From the NCBI GenBank assembly GCA_021647505.1, contig JAKIUN010000023.1, positions 1 to 49,969 of the forward strand: a stretch of 49,969 nucleotides of DNA, in the 5' to 3' direction. Origin of the DNA: Gammaproteobacteria bacterium. Lineage in GTDB: Bacteria; Pseudomonadota; Gammaproteobacteria; SZUA-152. Below are positions 37,809 through 49,969 of this stretch, one piece after another. The notes beneath the pieces were generated by a model. That model was not told the origin of the DNA and did no database searches. It saw only the letters and a program-made list of their open reading frames with translations. The position numbers and the translations under genes are program-made. Numbering within the stretch: the first letter of the stretch is position 1; each line of letters opens with the position of its first letter.

Positions 37809-38345
37809 ATGGCTGAAATATCTACAATCGCACGTCCATATGCTGAAGCGGTCTTTGAACTCGCCCAGGCCGGCGGCACATTGAAAGCATGGTCTGAGAT
37901 GTTGCAGACCCTCGCGCTGATTACCGCAGACCCTGACATGCAGGCCCTGATCGGGAACACCAGTGTCGACAAGGCCAAGTTGGCCGGGTTGATTCTGGAC
38001 ATTACCGGCAAGGCGGCAAATGAACAGGGTCAAAACCTGGTCAAGCTGTTGGCGGAAAATCGCCGCTTGGGTGCGCTGGGAGAAATCGCAGTGCAGTTCG
38101 AGACGCTGAAAGCTGAGGCTGAACAGACCATCGAGGCGGAAATCGTCTCGGCGAGTGAGGTCAGCAAGGAGCAGCAGCAGAAGATCGCCGACAAGCTCAA
38201 GGCCCGTCTGGGTCGTGATGTCAGCCTGAAGTGCACCATTGACGAAAGTCTCATGGGTGGCGCCGTTATCAAGGCCGGCGACATGGTGATCGATGGCTCG
38301 GTCAGCACCCAGTTAGAGAAGCTTTCCGTAGAGTTGGCTGGCTAA
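37809..38345 (+). CDS. atpH: ATP synthase F1 subunit delta
   Basis: This 178-residue protein begins with the helical domain TIARPYAEAVFELAQ and ends with the conserved MGGAVIKAGDMVIDGSV. It connects the peripheral stalk to the top of F1. It starts 10 bp after atpF. Confidence 0.96.
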   Translation: MAEISTIARPYAEAVFELAQAGGTLKAWSEMLQTLALITADPDMQALIGNTSVDKAKLAGLILDITGKAANEQGQNLVKLLAENRRLGALGEIAVQFETLKAEAEQTIEAEIVSASEVSKEQQQKIADKLKARLGRDVSLKCTIDESLMGGAVIKAGDMVIDGSVSTQLEKLSVELAG

Positions 38346-38372
38346 GCGCTGCCACGAAGAGGAATACGAAAA

Positions 38373-39914
38373 ATGCAATTAAATCCGTCTGAAATCAGTG
38401 AGCTGATTAAAAAGCGCATCGAGAATTTCGACGTCTCCACTGAGGCGCGCAATGAAGGTACCGTGGTGAGTGTCACCGATGGTATCGTGCGCATCCATGG
38501 CCTGTCCGACGTCATGTTGGGCGAGATGATCGAGTTCCCGGGTAACACCTTCGGCATGGCGCTGAACCTGGAGCGGGACTCCGTGGGCGCCGTGGTGCTG
38601 GGTACTTACGAGCACATCACCGAAGGCGACAAGGTGAAATGCACCAGCCGCATCCTGGAAGTCCCTGTCGGCGAGGCCCTGCTGGGTCGTGTGGTGAACT
38701 CGCTGGGTGTTGCTATCGATGGCAAGGGCCCTATCGAGTCTTCCGAGCAGTCGCCCATCGAAAAGGTGGCGCCGGGCGTCATCGAACGTAAATCGGTGGA
38801 TCAGCCGGTGCAAACCGGTCTCAAGGCCATCGACGCCATGGTGCCTGTCGGCCGCGGCCAGCGTGAGCTAATCATCGGCGATCGTCAGACCGGCAAGACC
38901 GCCGTCGCCATCGATGCCATCATCAACCAGAAGGGCACGGGCGTTAAGTGCATCTATGTCGCCATTGGCCAGAAGGCTTCCAGTGTCGCCTCCGTGGTGC
39001 GCAAGCTGGAAGAGCACGGCGCCATGGCGCACACCATTGTGGTGGCCGCCAACGCCGCTGATCCGGCCGCCATGCAGTACATCGCTCCTTATGCCGGTTG
39101 CACTATGGGCGAATTCTTCCGTGATCGCGGTGAAGACGCCATGATCATCTATGATGATCTGACCAAGCAGGCCTGGGCCTATCGCCAGGTGTCTTTGCTG
39201 CTGCGGCGTCCGCCGGGCCGTGAAGCCTATCCGGGTGATGTCTTCTATCTGCATTCGCGCCTGCTGGAACGTGCGTCCCGCATCAACGCCAAGGAAGTGG
39301 AGCGCCTGACCAAGGGTAAAGTGAAGGGTAAGACCGGTTCCCTGACCGCCTTTCCGATTATCGAAACCCAGGCGGGTGACGTGTCGGCCTTTGTTGCCAC
39401 CAATGTTATCTCTATTACTGACGGCCAGATATTCCTCGAGGCCGATCTGTTCAATGCCGGTATCCGCCCGGCCATCAACGCTGGTCTTTCCGTGTCCCGC
39501 GTCGGTGGTGCTGCGCAGACAAAGATCATCAAGAAGCTGGGTGGTGGCGTACGTCTCGATCTGGCTCAGTATCGTGAGTTGGCGGCCTTTGCCCAGTTCG
39601 CCTCTGATCTGGACGAGTCCACCCGTAAGCAGATCGAGCGCGGTCAGCGTGTCACCGAACTGATGAAGCAGAAGCAGTATGCACCGCTGTCGATTGCCGA
39701 AATGGCCTTCTCCCTGTTCGCGGCCAACGAAGGCTTCATCGATGACGTTGACGTGAAAAAAGTGGTTGATTTTGAAGCTGCCCTGCATGCATACCTGCGC
39801 GGTAGCCATGCCGACATTCTCAAGCGTATCGACGAGAGCGGTGATTTCAACGATGAAATTGTCGGCGAGATGAAAGCGGCTATCGAGAAGTTCAAGGCTT
39901 CCAGCACGTACTAA
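38373..39914 (+). CDS. atpA: ATP synthase F1 subunit alpha
   Basis: This 513-residue protein has the Walker [14 protein letters not shown] and the arginine-finger region around [14 protein letters not shown]. The N-terminal beta barrel and C-terminal helical domain are full length. It holds the non-catalytic nucleotide sites and contributes the arginine finger to the beta sites. Confidence 0.98.
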   Translation: MQLNPSEISELIKKRIENFDVSTEARNEGTVVSVTDGIVRIHGLSDVMLGEMIEFPGNTFGMALNLERDSVGAVVLGTYEHITEGDKVKCTSRILEVPVGEALLGRVVNSLGVAIDGKGPIESSEQSPIEKVAPGVIERKSVDQPVQTGLKAIDAMVPVGRGQRELIIGDRQTGKTAVAIDAIINQKGTGVKCIYVAIGQKASSVASVVRKLEEHGAMAHTIVVAANAADPAAMQYIAPYAGCTMGEFFRDRGEDAMIIYDDLTKQAWAYRQVSLLLRRPPGREAYPGDVFYLHSRLLERASRINAKEVERLTKGKVKGKTGSLTAFPIIETQAGDVSAFVATNVISITDGQIFLEADLFNAGIRPAINAGLSVSRVGGAAQTKIIKKLGGGVRLDLAQYRELAAFAQFASDLDESTRKQIERGQRVTELMKQKQYAPLSIAEMAFSLFAANEGFIDDVDVKKVVDFEAALHAYLRGSHADILKRIDESGDFNDEIVGEMKAAIEKFKASSTY

Positions 39915-39961
39915 GCCCTAAGCCTTGCACTAATCGTCGGTTAAATCGTAGGAGGCCAGCA

Positions 39962-40822
39962 ATGGCGGTCGGTAAAGAAATACGCACCAAGGTCAAAAGC
40001 GTACAAAATACGCAGAAGATCACGCGTGCCATGGAAATGGTGGCGGCGAGTAAGATGCGCAAGGCACAGGATCGGATGGCGGCATCACGGCCTTACGCCG
40101 AGAAGATCCGCAACGTGATCAAGCATCTTGCCCACGCCCACCCGGAGTATCAGCACTCGTATTTGCAGGGACGCGACATCAAGCGCGTCGGGTTCATTGT
40201 TGTTTCCAGTGATCGTGGCCTGTGCGGCGGTCTGAATGCCAACCTGTTTCGTACCTGTATCAGATCCTTGAAAGAATGGGATACGCAGAGCGTTGAAATC
40301 GATATCTGCACCATCGGTGGCAAGGCAGCGGGCTTTTTCAAGCGCGTTGGCGGCAACGTGGTTGCTGAAGCCAGTCACCTGGGTGATGCGCCGGCCATCA
40401 ATGACCTGATCGGTACGGTCAAAGTGATGCTGGATGCCTTTGACAATGGCAAGATTGATCGCTTGTACGTGGTCTACAACAAGTTCGTCAGCACCATGCT
40501 GCAGGATCCGCAAGTCGAGCAGCTGTTGCCGATTCAGGCGGGCAACGAAGAGAATTATGCCCATCAGTGGGATTATCTCTACGAACCGGAAGCCAAGGAA
40601 GTGCTGACCGATCTTCTGACGCGCTACGTGGAATCCCTGGTTTACCAGGCGGTGGTGGAAAATATTGCCAGCGAGCAGTCGGCGCGGATGGTGGCCATGA
40701 AGGCCGCATCGGACAATGCCGGCGACCTCATCGACGAATTGAATCTGGCCTACAACAAGGCCCGCCAGGCCGCGATTACACAGGAAATTTCCGAGATCGT
40801 CAGTGGCGCAGCGGCCGTATAG
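39962..40822 (+). CDS. atpG: ATP synthase F1 subunit gamma
   Basis: This 286-residue protein has the N-terminal coil KIRNVIK and [17 protein letters not shown], the central [11 protein letters not shown], and the C-terminal [19 protein letters not shown] that runs up the F1 axis. TAGGAGG precedes the start. It is the rotating shaft. Confidence 0.97.
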   Translation: MAVGKEIRTKVKSVQNTQKITRAMEMVAASKMRKAQDRMAASRPYAEKIRNVIKHLAHAHPEYQHSYLQGRDIKRVGFIVVSSDRGLCGGLNANLFRTCIRSLKEWDTQSVEIDICTIGGKAAGFFKRVGGNVVAEASHLGDAPAINDLIGTVKVMLDAFDNGKIDRLYVVYNKFVSTMLQDPQVEQLLPIQAGNEENYAHQWDYLYEPEAKEVLTDLLTRYVESLVYQAVVENIASEQSARMVAMKAASDNAGDLIDELNLAYNKARQAAITQEISEIVSGAAAV

Positions 40823-40882
40823 GGACGCTTGCTGCCAGTATCCGTAGGGCGAACAGCTTTTTTGATATTTGAAGGGGACTGA

Positions 40883-42265
<1,383 letters not shown>

Positions 42266-42287
42266 GCCTGGCTGAAGGGGAAATATT

Positions 42288-42713
42288 ATGGCTATGACCA
42301 TGCATGTTGATGTTGTCAGTGCAGAGGAAGCAATTTTCTCTGGCCCTGCGAAGATGCTGTTTGCACCTGGCGTGATGGGTGATCTGGGTATCATGCCCCG
42401 TCACGCGCCACTGCTGACCCGTATCAAGCCGGGTGAGGTGCGCGTACTGACGCCGGATGACGAAGAGCAGTTTTACTACGTGTCGGGCGGGATGCTCGAA
42501 ATCCAGCCCGAGGCGGTAACGATTCTGGCCGATACCGCGATACGTGCCAAGGATATTGATGAGGCAGCCGCGCTGGAAGCCAAGGATCGTGCCGAAAAGG
42601 CGCTGGCCGATCGCAGTGGCGAAATCGATTACGCGACGACAGAGGCGGAGTTGGCAGAGGCGCTTGCCCAGTTACAGGCCATTCAGCGTCTGAAGAAGAA
42701 GCTGGGTCGCTGA
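42288..42713 (+). CDS. atpC: ATP synthase F1 subunit epsilon
   Basis: This 141-residue protein begins with a beta-sandwich domain ([18 protein letters not shown], then [14 protein letters not shown]). It ends with a two-helix domain ([15 protein letters not shown] onward) that can inhibit ATP hydrolysis. It is the last gene of the operon, followed by a hairpin terminator. Confidence 0.97.
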   Translation: MAMTMHVDVVSAEEAIFSGPAKMLFAPGVMGDLGIMPRHAPLLTRIKPGEVRVLTPDDEEQFYYVSGGMLEIQPEAVTILADTAIRAKDIDEAAALEAKDRAEKALADRSGEIDYATTEAELAEALAQLQAIQRLKKKLGR

Positions 42714-42753
42714 GCTATTGTGTTTTAGATAAAACGTGTTTTGCATAAATGAG

Positions 42754-42786
42754 AAAAAGGGTGGTTTTTTTAACTGCCCTTTTTTT
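42754..42786 (+). terminator. Terminator of the atp operon
   Basis: AAAAAGGG at 42754-42761 pairs with CCCTTTTT at 42777-42784. An inner GTT/AAC pair extends the stem after a short mismatch. The T-run continues to 42786. It lies 40 bp after atpC. Confidence 0.78.
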
Positions 42787-42926
42787 GTGTTGTGATTAAC
42801 TGATATCTCCTTTTCCATATTGCCGTGGTGGGCTGAGCAGTTACGTCAGAATTTCTTAAGCTATCGGCAATATACTGCGCAGTTCACTTATTCCCGAATT
42901 TTTAATGTTTAGTCTGTAGGTTGCAC

Positions 42927-44300
42927 ATGAGCACACAGTTGACCGTTGTTGTCCTGGCCGCAGGCCAGGGGACACGCATGAAGTCCAATCTTCCCAAGGT
43001 GCTGCACACCATTGGTGCCCGGCCCATGTTGGCGCGTGTCATTGACAGTGCCCAATCCCTGAATCCGCAGGCGATCCATGTGGTATATGGGCATGGAGGC
43101 GAACAAGTCAAAGAGCGGCTCCAGGATCTTCCCGTCAGTTGGGTATTACAGTCACAACAGCTCGGAACCGGGCATGCAGTTAACCAGGCAATGGCAGCGA
43201 TCGCGGATTCACAAATCGTCCTGGTGCTTTATGGTGATGTGCCACTGATTACTCCATCAACGCTCGCGCGGCTGGTTGACGCGGCGAAGGATAATCGTTT
43301 GGGTTTACTGACGGCAGAATTAGACGAGCCAACGGGCTACGGAAGAATCGTGCGGGACTCTACGGGCAATGTCAGGTCTATCGTTGAACAAAAGGACGCC
43401 AGCCCCGAGCAGTTGGCGATTGCCGAGATCAATACTGGCATGCTTGCGGTGAATGCAGGTCAGTTGCGTGGCTGGCTGGACAATATCGACAACGGAAACT
43501 TGCAGGGCGAGTATTATCTGACGGATGTCATCGCATTGGCCGTCGAGAGTGGTGTCGAAATCAATGCCATTTCCACGCCGGATCTGGCGGAGATCGAAGG
43601 GGTGAACAACCGGCTTCAGCTGGCCAATTTGGAGCGCGTGTTTCAACAGCGACAGGCAAATCGTCTGATGCTGGAGGGTGTGACTCTGCGTGATCCGGGG
43701 CGGTTTGATTTGCGTGGCAAGCTGAAAGTCGGACGTGATGTCGAGATCGATATTGGCGTGCTCATTGAAGGTGAAGTAGAACTTGGTGACCGCTGCTACA
43801 TCGGCCCGAACTGTATTCTCAAGGATGTGGTATTGGGCAACGATGTGCGTGTTGAGGCCAACAGTATCCTGGAATCATCGACCATCGGCACACAGTGCCT
43901 GATCGGTCCATTTGCGCGTCTGCGTCCGGAATGCGAGCTGGCGGACGATGTGAAGGTCGGCAATTTTGTCGAAGTAAAAAAATCGACAGTCGGCAAGGGC
44001 AGCAAGATCAATCACCTGACCTATGTGGGCGACACTCGAATGGGTGCCAACGTCAATGTGGGTGCGGGTAGCATTACCTGCAATTATGACAGCGCCAACA
44101 AACATCTGACGGTGATTGGTAATGATGTGTTCATTGGTTCGGACAGTCAACTGATTGCGCCCGTAACCATCGGTGATGGTGCAACCATTGGCGCCGGCTC
44201 GACCATTACGCGCGATGCTCCTGCGGGCGAACTGACACTGAGCCGCAGTGAACAAAAAACCCTCAAGGGATGGAAACGTCCTGTAAAGATTAAGCGTTAA
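42927..44300 (+). CDS. glmU: Bifunctional GlcN-1-P acetyltransferase / GlcNAc-1-P uridylyltransferase
   Basis: This protein of about 457 residues has an N-terminal uridylyltransferase domain ([19 protein letters not shown], then [10 protein letters not shown] and YGDVPLI) and a C-terminal left-handed beta-helix with many hexapeptide repeats. [18 protein letters not shown] and [10 protein letters not shown] are the acetyltransferase active site. It makes UDP-GlcNAc for peptidoglycan and LPS. The frame also opens at a TTG 6 nt earlier, but the ATG at 42927 is preferred. It precedes glmS by 26 bp. Confidence 0.97.
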   Translation: MSTQLTVVVLAAGQGTRMKSNLPKVLHTIGARPMLARVIDSAQSLNPQAIHVVYGHGGEQVKERLQDLPVSWVLQSQQLGTGHAVNQAMAAIADSQIVLVLYGDVPLITPSTLARLVDAAKDNRLGLLTAELDEPTGYGRIVRDSTGNVRSIVEQKDASPEQLAIAEINTGMLAVNAGQLRGWLDNIDNGNLQGEYYLTDVIALAVESGVEINAISTPDLAEIEGVNNRLQLANLERVFQQRQANRLMLEGVTLRDPGRFDLRGKLKVGRDVEIDIGVLIEGEVELGDRCYIGPNCILKDVVLGNDVRVEANSILESSTIGTQCLIGPFARLRPECELADDVKVGNFVEVKKSTVGKGSKINHLTYVGDTRMGANVNVGAGSITCNYDSANKHLTVIGNDVFIGSDSQLIAPVTIGDGATIGAGSTITRDAPAGELTLSRSEQKTLKGWKRPVKIKR

Positions 44301-44326
44301 CGACTCAAAATAATGGAATTATAGTT

Positions 44327-46159
44327 ATGTGTGGAATTGTAGGCGCCGTTGCCGACCGTGATGTTGTCCCTATTTTGCTCGAAGGCCTGAGAAGGCTTGA
44401 ATATCGAGGTTATGATTCAGCCGGTATTGCTATCCTGGATAAGGATCGATGCCTGCGGCGGGTGCGAGCAAAAGGAAAGGTCGTAAACCTTGAAAAGGAA
44501 ATGGCAGGTGGTCTGCACGGCCATACGGGTATTGCCCACACACGATGGGCAACACATGGTGTGCCGAGTCAAAAAAATGCCCATCCGCACATCTGTGAAA
44601 ATATTGTCGCTGTGGTGCACAACGGCATTATTGAGAACTATAAGGTGTTGCGTGAGCAGCAGGGTACCACGGGGTATCGATTTACTTCGCAAACCGACAC
44701 CGAAGTCATTGCGCATCAGATCCATCATTATTTGACCAGAGAGGGCCAGGATTTGGTGATGGCGGTAAAGAATGCCGTCATCGACCTTGATGGTGCTTAT
44801 GCCTTGGGTGTGGTCAGCAGCGAAGAGCCTGGTCGTCTGGTGGCTGCGCGGCGGGGAAGTCCACTGGTGATCGGTGTTGGTATTGGTGAATATTTCATCG
44901 CCTCGGATGTGGCTGCGTTACTTCCCGTTACACAGCGTTTTATCTTTCTTGACGATGGCGATATTGCGGATATATGCCGTGACTCACTGAGCATTATTGA
45001 TGCTTCGGGAAAACAAGTTGAAAGGCCGATCCGCGAAAGCGAGCTACGCGCCGATTCCGTCGAGCGTGGCGCATATCGTCACTACATGCTGAAAGAGATT
45101 TTTGAACAGCCACGCGCTATTGCCGAGACTCTGGAAGGGCGTATTACCAATGGCCGGGTTCTCGAACAGGCCTTTGGCGCTGACGCGGAAAAAATCTTTG
45201 ATGATGTGCAGGGCGTGCACATCATCGCCTGCGGTACCAGTTATCACGCCGGCCTGATTGGTAGGCACTGGCTGGAATCCCTGGTGGGCATCCCTTGCAG
45301 TGTGGAGGTCGCGAGCGAATTCCGTTATCGCAAGCCTGTGGTGCGTAATAACTCATTGATCGTGACACTGTCACAATCGGGTGAAACCGCCGATACGCTG
45401 GCAGCCTTGAAAGAGGCAAAGCGCCTGGGTTTCGGTCATTCTCTGTCTATTTGCAATGTTCCGGAAAGCTCGCTGGTGCGTGAGTCAGACTTGGTTTTTC
45501 TGACCCGTGCGGGGCCGGAAATTGGTGTGGCCTCCACCAAGGCCTTTACCACTCAATTGGTTGCACTCATGTTGCTGGTCATCGTTCTCGGGCGGCGTAA
45601 TGGCTTGACTGCGGAAGATGAGCGCGGTCTGGTCAATGAGCTGGAAAGATTGCCGGGTAAGGTTGAGCATGTCCTCAATATGGATAATGCCATTGAGAAA
45701 ATATCCGAGCAGTTTGCCGATATCCGCAATGCGTTGTTTTTGGGGCGTGGCGCGCAGTACCCGGTTGCCATGGAAGGTGCACTAAAACTTAAAGAAATTT
45801 CCTATATCCATGCCGAGGCCTATCCGGCTGGTGAGCTGAAGCACGGGCCACTGGCACTGGTGGATGCCGACATGCCGGTGATTGCCGTTGCGCCCAACAA
45901 TGAGTTGCTGGAAAAGCTCAAGTCAAATCTGCAGGAAGTGCGTGCCCGTGGTGGTAAGCTGATCGTGTTTGCCGGCGAGGATTCCGACATGCAGGGATCA
46001 GAAGATGTGCAAGTGCTTGAAATTGCACCCGTGGAAGATGCCATCTCGCCGATTATCTATACCATCCCCCTGCAATTGCTTTCTTATCACGTTGCAGTGC
46101 TCAAGGGTACGGATGTCGATCAGCCGAGGAATCTAGCAAAATCGGTAACCGTTGAATAG
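44327..46159 (+). CDS. glmS: Glutamine--fructose-6-phosphate aminotransferase
   Basis: This 610-residue protein starts MCGIVGAV, with Cys2 as the glutaminase nucleophile. TRWATHG and two SIS sugar-binding domains follow ([22 protein letters not shown]). The C-terminal [13 protein letters not shown] is the family ending. It makes glucosamine-6-phosphate, the first step toward UDP-GlcNAc. No glmS ribozyme-like leader fits in the 26-bp gap after glmU. Confidence 0.98.
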   Translation: MCGIVGAVADRDVVPILLEGLRRLEYRGYDSAGIAILDKDRCLRRVRAKGKVVNLEKEMAGGLHGHTGIAHTRWATHGVPSQKNAHPHICENIVAVVHNGIIENYKVLREQQGTTGYRFTSQTDTEVIAHQIHHYLTREGQDLVMAVKNAVIDLDGAYALGVVSSEEPGRLVAARRGSPLVIGVGIGEYFIASDVAALLPVTQRFIFLDDGDIADICRDSLSIIDASGKQVERPIRESELRADSVERGAYRHYMLKEIFEQPRAIAETLEGRITNGRVLEQAFGADAEKIFDDVQGVHIIACGTSYHAGLIGRHWLESLVGIPCSVEVASEFRYRKPVVRNNSLIVTLSQSGETADTLAALKEAKRLGFGHSLSICNVPESSLVRESDLVFLTRAGPEIGVASTKAFTTQLVALMLLVIVLGRRNGLTAEDERGLVNELERLPGKVEHVLNMDNAIEKISEQFADIRNALFLGRGAQYPVAMEGALKLKEISYIHAEAYPAGELKHGPLALVDADMPVIAVAPNNELLEKLKSNLQEVRARGGKLIVFAGEDSDMQGSEDVQVLEIAPVEDAISPIIYTIPLQLLSYHVAVLKGTDVDQPRNLAKSVTVE

Positions 46160-46293
46160 AGTGAGCCATGTAGAAACTATGAAGGATCGCAATCCGTGCT
46201 GGATAATATGCCAGGGGATTCCAGGTATCGAGATTTGCGCTCTGCGTGGCACTGACTTCCTCCCACTCTAAATATGCTGGATTAGCGTAGCAA

Positions 46294-46626
46294 TCATTTT
46301 AATCTGACCAACCTCTCAAGCAAAATATCCTCGACATTTCGCCGGGAATCAATAACCGATAGCACATACACCCGCAATTCTGAAATGCGAAAAATCACCC
46401 GCCAAGGAGGAACAATTAATTCTCGATATTGAAGGATACCGTGATTTTTAAGCTCAGGGATAACTCGGCCTCTTTGGGGAAATGAACAAAGATCTGAAGC
46501 CTTGGTTTTTATTTTTTTGAGGTTTTCCCTTGCTGCCGATGGATTACCAGCATATATGTATTCGATAATAGACTTCAGATCTTCCTCTGCGGTTTCCGCC
46601 CAAAAAACCTTATACGTTTTTGCCAT
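46294..46626 (-). CDS. RelE/ParE family toxin
   Basis: This 110-residue protein has the plasmid-stabilisation fold: YKVFWAETAEEDLKSIIEYI, ARENLKKIKTKASDLCSFPQRGRVIPEL, and ELIVPPWRVIFRISELRVYVLSVIDSRR in consecutive pieces. The family includes ribosome-dependent mRNases (RelE) and gyrase poisons (ParE). I cannot tell which this is. It starts 3 bp after the antitoxin gene on the same strand and is convergent with glmS, with 134 bp of unremarkable sequence between. Confidence 0.88.
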   Translation of the reverse strand: MAKTYKVFWAETAEEDLKSIIEYIYAGNPSAARENLKKIKTKASDLCSFPQRGRVIPELKNHGILQYRELIVPPWRVIFRISELRVYVLSVIDSRRNVEDILLERLVRLK

Positions 46627-46629
46627 CGA

Positions 46630-46902
46630 TTATGAACCGACCAGCTTCTCCAGGTCGGAAAATACCTCATCTTGTATCTTTGATTTTCCTTTAAGAATAT
46701 CTTCCTCGCCCAAAGATATAAGCTTCATTAACCCTATGGCATTACGCATATTTTCATAACTTTCAGGATCTTGAAGCACAGCTCTCGGTTCACCATTTTG
46801 GGTAATGATGATCGGCCGATGGGTTTCATTCACCTGCTTTAACATATCGGCAGCTTTGGATTTCAGGAATGATATGGGCTTGATATCAGTAGAAATTTTC
46901 AT
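46630..46902 (-). CDS. Phd/YefM family antitoxin
   Basis: From the ATG at 46902 (GGAGGT 7 nt upstream) the protein has 90 residues. PISFLKSKAADMLKQVNE, then RPIIITQNGEPRAVLQD, is the Phd/YefM DNA-binding domain. The acidic C-terminal helix (FSDLEKLVGS) would bind the toxin. Such antitoxins repress their own promoter, and a perfect dyad lies just upstream. A GTG three codons earlier is also in frame but lies inside the ribosome binding site. Confidence 0.9.
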   Translation of the reverse strand: MKISTDIKPISFLKSKAADMLKQVNETHRPIIITQNGEPRAVLQDPESYENMRNAIGLMKLISLGEEDILKGKSKIQDEVFSDLEKLVGS

Positions 46903-46924
46903 AACAATCACCTCCAGTCTTTTT

Positions 46925-46953
46925 ATGGTACCATATTATGACTGATTGTCAAT
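46925..46953 (-). promoter_or_regulatory. Promoter and palindromic operator of the Phd-RelE operon
   Basis: On the minus strand TTGACA (46953-46948) and TACCAT (46931-46926) are 16 nt apart. The perfect 12-bp palindrome TATGGTACCATA at 46925-46936 covers the -10 element, as expected for autorepression by the antitoxin. Confidence 0.65.
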
Positions 46954-47206
46954 ATCAGCAAAAGGTGATGTCTTTCATAATGCTAAGACTGTTTTGAGAG
47001 AAAGTGACGTCGTTCACTTTGATGAAAGCGGAATTAAGCCAGGAGTAAAGAGAGTAAAGAGGGTCAGTTCTCGCATTGTTACATCCTCCCTTGCCCCCGT
47101 CTCCTGAAAGCCCCTGGGCTGGAACGAACCCATACGCCTCACCGGCCTGGCGCAACGGGACTACTGCTTCAATAACCCCCCACTACAACCAGCAACCAGC
47201 CTTGTT

Positions 47207-47962
47207 TCAACCGATGATCAACTTAGCCCCCACCAGCAGGGTGATGACTTCGAAGGTGCGCTTGATCCAGCGATTGCCTTGGGTAATGGCCAAATGGGCG
47301 CCGGCGTAGCCACCCAGCAGGGAGCCGAGCAGCAGGGCCGGTAGCCAGGACCACTGCGGCTCGCCGAAGATGCTCAGGATCACGGCACCGCTACCGTTCC
47401 AGAACAGGCCCACGAGCACCAGGGTATGAGCTACCGCGCGCTTGTAGTCAAGGCCGAACCAACCCACTAGCCAGAGGGTGACGAACAGGCCCGTACCGGA
47501 GGTCAGCGAACCGTTAAGAATGCCGATGAGGAACAACACGCCGCCGCCCACGGCATAGCGCCAACCCACTTCCGGCATGGCTTGGGACTCCTGACCCAGA
47601 CTAGGTTTGAACACCGAGTACAGACCCAGACCCACGGTAAGCAGGCCGAGGGTGATCTCTGCGTTACGATCTGGCACGAAGAGGATAAAACTGGCGCCGA
47701 TGATTACACCCGGCAGGCCGAATAACAGGATAAACAGCGTTAGACGACCATCCAGACTCCCCTCGCGAAGATTGCGCACCGTCGCGCCCACCCCCAACGC
47801 CACACTGGCGATCTTGTGCGTCGCCAATGCCACGCCGAAGGGCAGGCCGAGAAAGATCAGGATGGGGAATTGCAGCAGACCGGCGCCGCCGCCGGCGAAG
47901 GCGGAAAAGACATTCGCCACCAGGGAGACGGCAAATAACAAGAGTTGGGTGGGCCAGTCCAT
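47207..47962 (-). CDS. TauE/SafE family membrane transporter
   Basis: This 251-residue protein has about eight hydrophobic helices arranged as two halves. The N-terminal half contains ANVFSAFAGGGAGLLQFPIL, and the second contains LIGILNGSLTSGTGLFVTL. These glycine-rich re-entrant motifs mark the TauE/SafE (sulfite exporter) family, whose members export sulfite, sulfoacetate or other organosulfur anions. The substrate is unknown. It is downstream of slmA on the same strand, separated by a REP-like palindrome. The 304 bp between it and the antitoxin promoter/start (46903-47206) contain no gene I can support. Confidence 0.88.
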   Translation of the reverse strand: MDWPTQLLLFAVSLVANVFSAFAGGGAGLLQFPILIFLGLPFGVALATHKIASVALGVGATVRNLREGSLDGRLTLFILLFGLPGVIIGASFILFVPDRNAEITLGLLTVGLGLYSVFKPSLGQESQAMPEVGWRYAVGGGVLFLIGILNGSLTSGTGLFVTLWLVGWFGLDYKRAVAHTLVLVGLFWNGSGAVILSIFGEPQWSWLPALLLGSLLGGYAGAHLAITQGNRWIKRTFEVITLLVGAKLIIG

Positions 47963-47997
47963 GCTCAGTGGTTTACCGGATTACCGTAAAAAAAGAT

Positions 47998-48060
47998 TTG
48001 TGGGAGCGGCTTCAGCCGCGAAGGTTTAACCTAACTTCGCGGCTGAAGCCGCTCCCACAA
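47998..48060. repeat. REP-like palindrome, copy 3 (perfect)
   Basis: A 26-bp left arm starting TTGTGGGAGCGGCTTCAGCC at 47998 is the exact reverse complement of the right arm ending at 48060, with an 11-nt loop. It is the best preserved copy of the element at 6499-6560. It lies between slmA and the TauE/SafE gene and would form a strong hairpin in a shared transcript. Confidence 0.85.
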
Positions 48061-48072
48061 GCTGTTCGATAA

Positions 48073-48666
48073 TCAGTGATCAGGAAACAAGCTCGCAGAC
48101 AGCAGGCCCCATTGTTGCTCCCAGCGCTGCAGGGGTGACTGCGAAAAACCACTGCGCACGAACTGATTCATACGCCCTTCGACCGCTGCCAGCATCAGGT
48201 TGGCTGAGGCCGCCGAGGGGTTACCGACGGGTAGCTCACCCTTCGATTCAGCTTCGCGAAGAACCTGTTTCAGTTGTGTCTCTAAGCGACTATAGAACTG
48301 CATGATACGTGTGCGTAGACGTTCATTTTCGCCAGTCAGGGCATCGCCAACCAGTATCCTGGACAGCCCCGGATTTTGTGCCGAAAAACCCAGCAGTACG
48401 CCGAGAATAGCCTCGCAGCGGGCCTGTGCCGTGGACTGATCATCGAGAATGCGGTTGATCAGTCCAAATACCGTTTCCTCGATAAATTCAATCAGCGCCT
48501 CGAACATACGCGCCTTGCTGGGAAAGTGGCGATACAATGCCGCCTCGGAAACGCCGAGTTCACGCGCTAGGGCGGCGGTGGTAATACGCTGGCCCGGACT
48601 GGCCTCCAACTGCTGAGCGAGGGTTTCGAGGATTTGTTGTGCACGGGAAGATTTATTATTGGCCAT
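48073..48666 (-). CDS. slmA: Nucleoid occlusion factor SlmA (TetR family)
   Basis: This 197-residue protein has a TetR helix-turn-helix RITTAALARELGVSEAALYR followed by HFPSKARMFEALIEFIE, nearly identical in pattern to E. coli SlmA. GFSAQNPGLSRILVG in the effector domain is also conserved. SlmA binds sites spread over the chromosome and blocks FtsZ assembly over unsegregated DNA. Its neighbour argB is the usual one in gammaproteobacteria. Confidence 0.95.
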   Translation of the reverse strand: MANNKSSRAQQILETLAQQLEASPGQRITTAALARELGVSEAALYRHFPSKARMFEALIEFIEETVFGLINRILDDQSTAQARCEAILGVLLGFSAQNPGLSRILVGDALTGENERLRTRIMQFYSRLETQLKQVLREAESKGELPVGNPSAASANLMLAAVEGRMNQFVRSGFSQSPLQRWEQQWGLLSASLFPDH

Positions 48667-48840
48667 GGGTTATGTCTTGGTTGTTTTTATTGGGTTACCC
48701 TCGCGATGTTCTTCCCGGCTATCACGGCGGTGTTTTTTAGTATTGTGGGGGGCATCGTGTCCTTTTAGCCGCGAAGAAGCCTGAAACTGTTTTTCGCGCC
48801 TACCTTAAAGGTGTTCCCACTATTTTACGTACTTTCTTTA

Positions 48841-49926
<1,086 letters not shown>

Positions 49927-49969
49927 TCAGTTTGAAATACTCAGTATCCTTAATTCCTCTAGCGCGCTT

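Noticed and set aside
46955-47155. Possible remnant of a transposase or REP-associated sequence upstream of the Phd-RelE promoter
   Set aside because: The stretch with GGGTCAGTTCTCGCATTGTT reminded me of sequence flanking REP-associated transposases, but no protein motif supports it.

Overview
The window looks like chromosomal DNA of a gammaproteobacterium. The run mnmG-rsmG-parA-parB-atp operon-glmU-glmS is the arrangement commonly found near the replication origin in this class. slmA next to argB, TypA, TusE, a YheS-type ABC-F protein and DUF3549 point the same way. I cannot name a genus. Most genes have a moderately high-GC coding style. The main exception is an AT-rich patch at about 22.6-23.9 kb that holds two unrecognised genes.

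Layout. 0-1.65 kb: a minus-strand alkylation-repair pair, an Ada-like/AlkA fusion overlapping the start of ogt, which runs off the left edge. 1.8-3.5 kb: a polyprenyl-phosphate-type glycosyltransferase and a convergent SleB-like wall hydrolase. 3.8-6.4 kb: copper efflux (copZ, copA and an overlapping 28-residue membrane peptide). 6.6-8.5 kb: yheS. 8.7-11.1 kb: a periplasmic solute-binding protein followed 2 nt later by a membrane histidine kinase with no response regulator. 11.2-13.8 kb: an operon DUF3549 - remnant of purT - VWA protein - membrane J-domain protein. 14.0-15.6 kb: tusE, convergent with an exported rhodanese and a small exported protein. 15.9-16.0 kb: a MITE-like palindromic element. 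16.1-20.3 kb: pip-dtd, a stand-alone H-NOX haem sensor and typA. 20.4-20.9 kb: a wrecked alpha/beta-hydrolase gene. 21.1-22.5 kb: a TusA-like sulfur carrier overlapping a CDF metal exporter. 22.7-23.8 kb: an inverted-repeat element and two AT-rich unknown genes. 23.9-25.4 kb: glnA with a clear terminator. 25.5-30.6 kb: two chemoreceptors flanking a RES-Xre toxin-antitoxin operon. 30.7-46.2 kb: mnmG, a truncated DUF302 gene, rsmG, parAB, atpZ-atpI-atpBEFHAGDC, glmU and glmS. 46.3-49.8 kb: a RelE/ParE-Phd toxin-antitoxin pair, a TauE/SafE exporter, slmA and argB.

Recurring themes are small sulfur-transfer proteins (TusE, TusA-like, rhodanese), metal handling (CopZ/CopA, CDF) and signalling (histidine kinase, H-NOX, two chemoreceptors). 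There are also several deletion scars in which only the ends of an ancestral gene survive: purT, the hydrolase and DUF302. Three copies of a REP-like palindrome and two copies of a second dispersed repeat lie between genes. I found no tRNA, rRNA or CRISPR array. No single locus is a convincing wholly new system. The most useful leads are the purT ghost inside the DUF3549-VWA-J operon, the orphan H-NOX gene, the AT-rich two-gene patch, and the solute-binding protein/kinase pair.
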